From the NCBI GenBank assembly GCA_036971475.1, contig JBAIZL010000058.1, positions 743,501 through 807,500 on the forward strand: a stretch of DNA of 64,000 nucleotides. The letters run 5' to 3'. The notes under the pieces were generated by a model. It worked only from the letters and a program-made list of their open reading frames with translations. It made no database searches and was not told the DNA's origin. A program made the position numbers and the translations under genes. Positions 60,785 to 64,000 of this stretch are shown here, piece after piece. Position 1 is the first letter of the stretch, and each line of letters begins with the position of its first letter. This stretch comes from Prosapia bicincta. Lineage: Eukaryota; Arthropoda; Insecta; Hemiptera; Cercopidae.

Positions 60785-62985
60785 CGCAGTTTACTTCCGG
60801 AAGTATTCCATACCTCACAAGCTAAACCCTACTTCACGTAAGTCAATAATAGAGAGGCTCAACATCTCTCCGTCTTACTTTCCCACCTTTATTGCAGGTA
60901 AGATTTTGAGTATTACTAATCTATGAGTAGTTACAAGGCACGTTTACTTCCGGAAGTATCCCATACCTCGCAAGCTAACCCTACTTCACGATAGTCAATA
61001 ATAGAGGCTAAATATCTCTCCGTCTTACTTTCCCAGCTTTATTGCAGGGAAGATGTTGAGTATTACTAATCAATGAGTAGTTACAAGGCACGTTTACTTC
61101 CGGAAGTATCCCATACCTCGCAAGCTAAACCCTACTTCAGATAATCAATAATAGAGAGGCTCAATAACTCTCCGTCTTACTTTCCCAGCTTTATTGCAGG
61201 GAAGATGTTGAGTATTACTAATCAATGAGTAGTTACAAGGCACGTTTACTTCCGGAAGTATCCGTACCTCGCAAGCTAAACGCTACTTCAGATAATCAAT
61301 AATAGAGAGGCTCAATATCTCTCCGTCTTACTTTTCCATCCTTATTGCAGGGAGGATGTTGAGTATTACTAATCTATGAGTAGTAACAAGGCACGTTTAC
61401 TTCCGGAAGTATCCGTACCTCGCAAGCTAAACCCTACTTCAGATAATCAATAATAGAGAGGCTAAATATCTCTCCGTCTTACTTTCCCAGCTTTATTGCA
61501 GGGAAAATGTTGAGTATTACTAATCAATGAGTAGTTACAAGGCACGTTTACTTCCGGAAGTATCCCATACCTCGCAAGCTAAACCCTACTTCAGATAATC
61601 AATAATAGAGAGGCTCAATATCTCTCCGTCTTACTTTCCCAGCTTTATTGCAGGGAAGATGTTGAGTATTACTAATCTATGAGTAGTAACAAGGCACGTT
61701 TACTTCCGGAAGTATCCGTACCTCGCAAGCTAAACCCTACTTCAGATAATCAATAATAGAGAGGCTCAATATCTCTCCGTCTTACTTTCCCACCTTTATT
61801 GCAGGGAAGATGTTGAGTATTACTAATCTATGAGTAGTAACAAGGCACGTTTACTTCCGGAAGTATCCCATACCTCACAAGCTAAACCCTACTTCATGAT
61901 AGTCAATAATAGAGAGCTCAATATCTCTCCGTCTTACTTTCCCACCTTTATTGCAGGTAAGATTTTGAGTATTACTAATCAATGAGTAGTTACAAGGCAC
62001 GTTTACTTCCGGAAGTATCCGTACCTCGCAAGCTAAACCCTACTTCAGATAATCAATAATAGAGAGGCTAAATATCTCTCCGTCTTACTTTCCCACGTTT
62101 ATTGCAGGGAGGATGTTGAGTATTACTAATCAATGAGTAGTTACAAGGCAAATTACTTCCGGAAGTATCCGTACCTCGCAAGCTAAACCCTACTTCAGAT
62201 AATCAATAATAGAGAGGCTAAATATCTCTCCGTCTTACTTTCCCACGTTTATTGCAGGGAGGATGTTGAGTATTACTAGTCAATGAGTAGTTACAAGGCA
62301 CGTTTACTTCCGGAAGTATCCGTACCTCGCAAGCTAAACCCTACTTCAGATAATCAATAATAGAGAGGCTCAATATCTCTCCGTCTTACTTTCCCAGATT
62401 TATTGCAGGGAAGATGTTGAGTATTACTAATCAATGAGTAGTTACAAGGCACGTTTACTTCCGGAAGTATCCCATACCTCGCAAGCTAAACCCTACTTCA
62501 GATAATCAATAATAGAGAGGCTCAATATCTCTCCGTCTTACTTTCCCAGCTTTATTGCAGGGAAGATGTTGAGTATTACTAATCTATGAGTAGTAACAAG
62601 GCACGTTTACTTCCGGAAGTATCCGTACCTCGCAAGCTAAACCCTACTTCAGATAATCAATAATAGAGAGGCTCAATATCTCTCCGTCTTACTTTCCCAC
62701 GTTTATTGCAGGGAAGATGTTGAGTATTACTAATCTATGAGTAGTAACAAGGCACGTTTACTTCCGGAAGTATCCCATACCTCACAAGCTAAACCCTACT
62801 TCATGATAGTCAATAATAGAGAGGCTCAATATCTCTCCGTCTTACTTTCCCACCTTTATTGCAGGTAAGATTTTGAGTATTACTAATCTATGAGTAGTAA
62901 CAAGGCACGTTTACTTCCGGAAGTATCCGTACCTCGCAAGCTAAACCCTAATTCTGTCATTTATTTATTGCAGGGATAACTGCGA
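60785..62985. repeat. 151 bp tandem array, 15 copies
   Basis: CTTCCGGAAGT marks each unit, at 60794, 60947, 61097, 61249, 61400, 61551, 61703, 61854, 62006, 62156, 62307, 62458, 62610, 62761 and 62914 (spacing 150-153). Units also share GCACGTTTACTTCCGGAAGT, CAATAATAGAGAGGCT and TTGAGTATTACTAATC. Variant units (ACCTCACAAG with CATGATAGTC) at 61854 and 62761 lie exactly six units apart, showing a higher-order duplication of about 907 bp. The first and last copies are partial or diverged. Confidence 0.96.
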
Positions 62986-62989
62986 AAGC

Positions 62990-63470
62990 TTATTCCTTAC
63001 TTACTAGCCAACGCTCATCCTTGGCAATAGAGCCATTTGGCGACGCGCTGACCAGTAGAGATTCTTGAATATGGGACTGTTATAATCCTAGGCCCGATCC
63101 AGGGCTGTGCAATCATTACGGTGTTCGGCATTCATAAGTTCACTACCACACAACAGACACTCCGAGTTCGGTAGTACATGAATGTGGTGGAGGTGCACAG
63201 CAAAGTAATCATGACCGTTCTTCAATCTGAAAGCTGCAACTTTAACAGCTGGGGTAAGTTATGGTCAATTAGTCTTCAAGTCACAAGACTTTACCACCGT
63301 TTTCCTACTAAGAGATCCCTCAATCCAATGTAATTATAATTTTTGGTGGACGTCTTTATTAAGGATGTAGTGAACTCAGATGCTCGGGTTGAGGGAGGTT
63401 TGTTCCTGGCTTGGTTAGTTGATCAGGCTTTTCATTGCCAGTGATGTTTACATGGCTCGGGATCCACTTT
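62990..63470 (-). pseudogene. LINE C-terminal region: RNase H remnant and zinc-knuckle tail
   Basis: On the minus strand, KWIPSHVNITGNEKPDQLTK near 63470-63410 matches the WIPSHVGIxGNExAD motif of LINE RNase H domains, including the catalytic Asp. From 63216 to TAG at 63006-63004 a single frame of 71 codons, interrupted by one TAG, reads GHDYFAVHLHHIHVLPN and SECLLCGSELMNAEHRNDC. This is a CxxC...HxxxxC zinc knuckle, and it ends LYWSARRQMALLPRMSVG. The layout fits I/Jockey-group LINEs. The RT is not in the window on this strand. The 151 bp array begins immediately downstream of its stop. Confidence 0.78.
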
Positions 63471-63479
63471 AAATTAAGT

Positions 63480-64000
63480 ACTCACCCGGCATTTATGAGA
63501 GCATTTACATTTCTTCTATATTCTATGCTTTTACTAGTCAGCCCGCGAGGAATATCTTTACTCTTAAGCTATGGTAACCTGCACTGTCTTTTACTCCAAA
63601 AACGACTAATAAAATTATTATCGTGTAAATTTAAATAATTGGTTTATTCCGACTTGCTCAAATAATTAAAAATTTAGTCGACTCTGCGTTAATGGAATGT
63701 CCATTCTTTAGGATGGTTTTGTTCGAATGCAGTCACAGCCATCAAAGGTTCAACTTTTTTATAATTTTGCATTTCAATAATTGGTGAGTGTTTTCTGACC
63801 ATCCAATTACCCACGTTTAATAACCAAAATCACTGACTGTCGTGTAATTTAACTGCAAGTACTAGTAGAAGCAGGATTTCGATAAACGTTTTGTGGGGAT
63901 ACCCTTGCTGCATTTCCTCAAAATAATTTCTTATATACCTAAGTAAAATGATATGTTAAAAAATATTGTCTATTACATAATAAAAATATTATTTTATTGA
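63480..64000. other. No recognised gene at right edge
   Basis: A short open frame at 63435-63638 on the plus strand lacks family features and overlaps the antisense of the LINE remnant. Confidence 0.4.

Noticed and set aside
60785..62985. Possible CRISPR-like or rDNA-spacer array
   Set aside because: The 151 bp units are contiguous near-copies without variable spacers, and no rRNA sequence is near.

Overview
The window looks like nuclear DNA from an arthropod, most likely an insect. It is AT-rich by eye, has introns with GT/AG borders, and carries decayed eukaryotic transposons (hAT, pogo/Tigger, Tc1/mariner, Penelope-like and LINE elements) together with long minisatellite arrays. Nothing bacterial, viral or organellar was recognised, and no tRNA, rRNA or CRISPR array was seen. 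The order cannot be fixed from sequence alone; a hemipteran is only a guess.

Gene content is very low. The one convincing host gene lies at the left end: a TATA/initiator-like promoter near 1255-1290, a serine-rich coding exon at 1495-1876, a 3.6 kb intron and a phase-matched second exon at 5507. This exon reaches an in-frame TAG at 5611-5613. The same frame then stays open for 51 codons and ends in a hydrophobic tail, so stop-codon readthrough or a nonsense variant is a real question. I could not name the protein.

The rest is repeat-built. Tandem arrays, left to right: about 74 bp units inside a fold-back element (2.8-3.6 kb), 77 bp (11.5-12.1 kb), 20 bp (16.4-17.5 kb), 64-65 bp with about 62 copies (17.6-21.6 kb), 168 bp (27.4-28.6 kb), 84 bp (30.0-30.4 kb), TG-rich DNA (34.5-35.3 and 41.6-41.9 kb), 23 bp (36.6 kb), 114 bp (43.1-43.9 kb), 48 bp (49.9-50.5 kb, resuming at 51.9-52.3 kb), 96 bp with about 49 copies (54.3-59.1 kb) and 151 bp with 15 copies (60.8-63.0 kb). 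The 96 bp unit is itself four diverged 24-mers, so that array grew by nested duplication.

Transposon layer: a Penelope-like element pair in inverted orientation with RT and GIY-YIG segments and hammerhead-like motifs (13.6-15.0 kb); two further hammerhead-like termini (23.8-24.1 and 25.8 kb); three pogo/Tigger-type elements (12.3-13.0, 21.6-22.4 and 37.2-40.2 kb); hAT elements at 32.8-34.0 kb and 38.0-39.0 kb, each with a perfect 8 bp target duplication, the second nested in the 37.2 kb Tigger; another hAT splitting the 48 bp array (50.6-51.9 kb); a Tc1/mariner-type transposase remnant (39.4-39.7 kb); and LINE remnants at 45.7-46.6, 47.3 and 63.0-63.5 kb. All transposase and RT reading frames appear broken or truncated, so these elements are probably not autonomous. 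The genes do not form a pathway. The window is best read as one gene beside a repeat-rich intergenic region with datable nested insertions.
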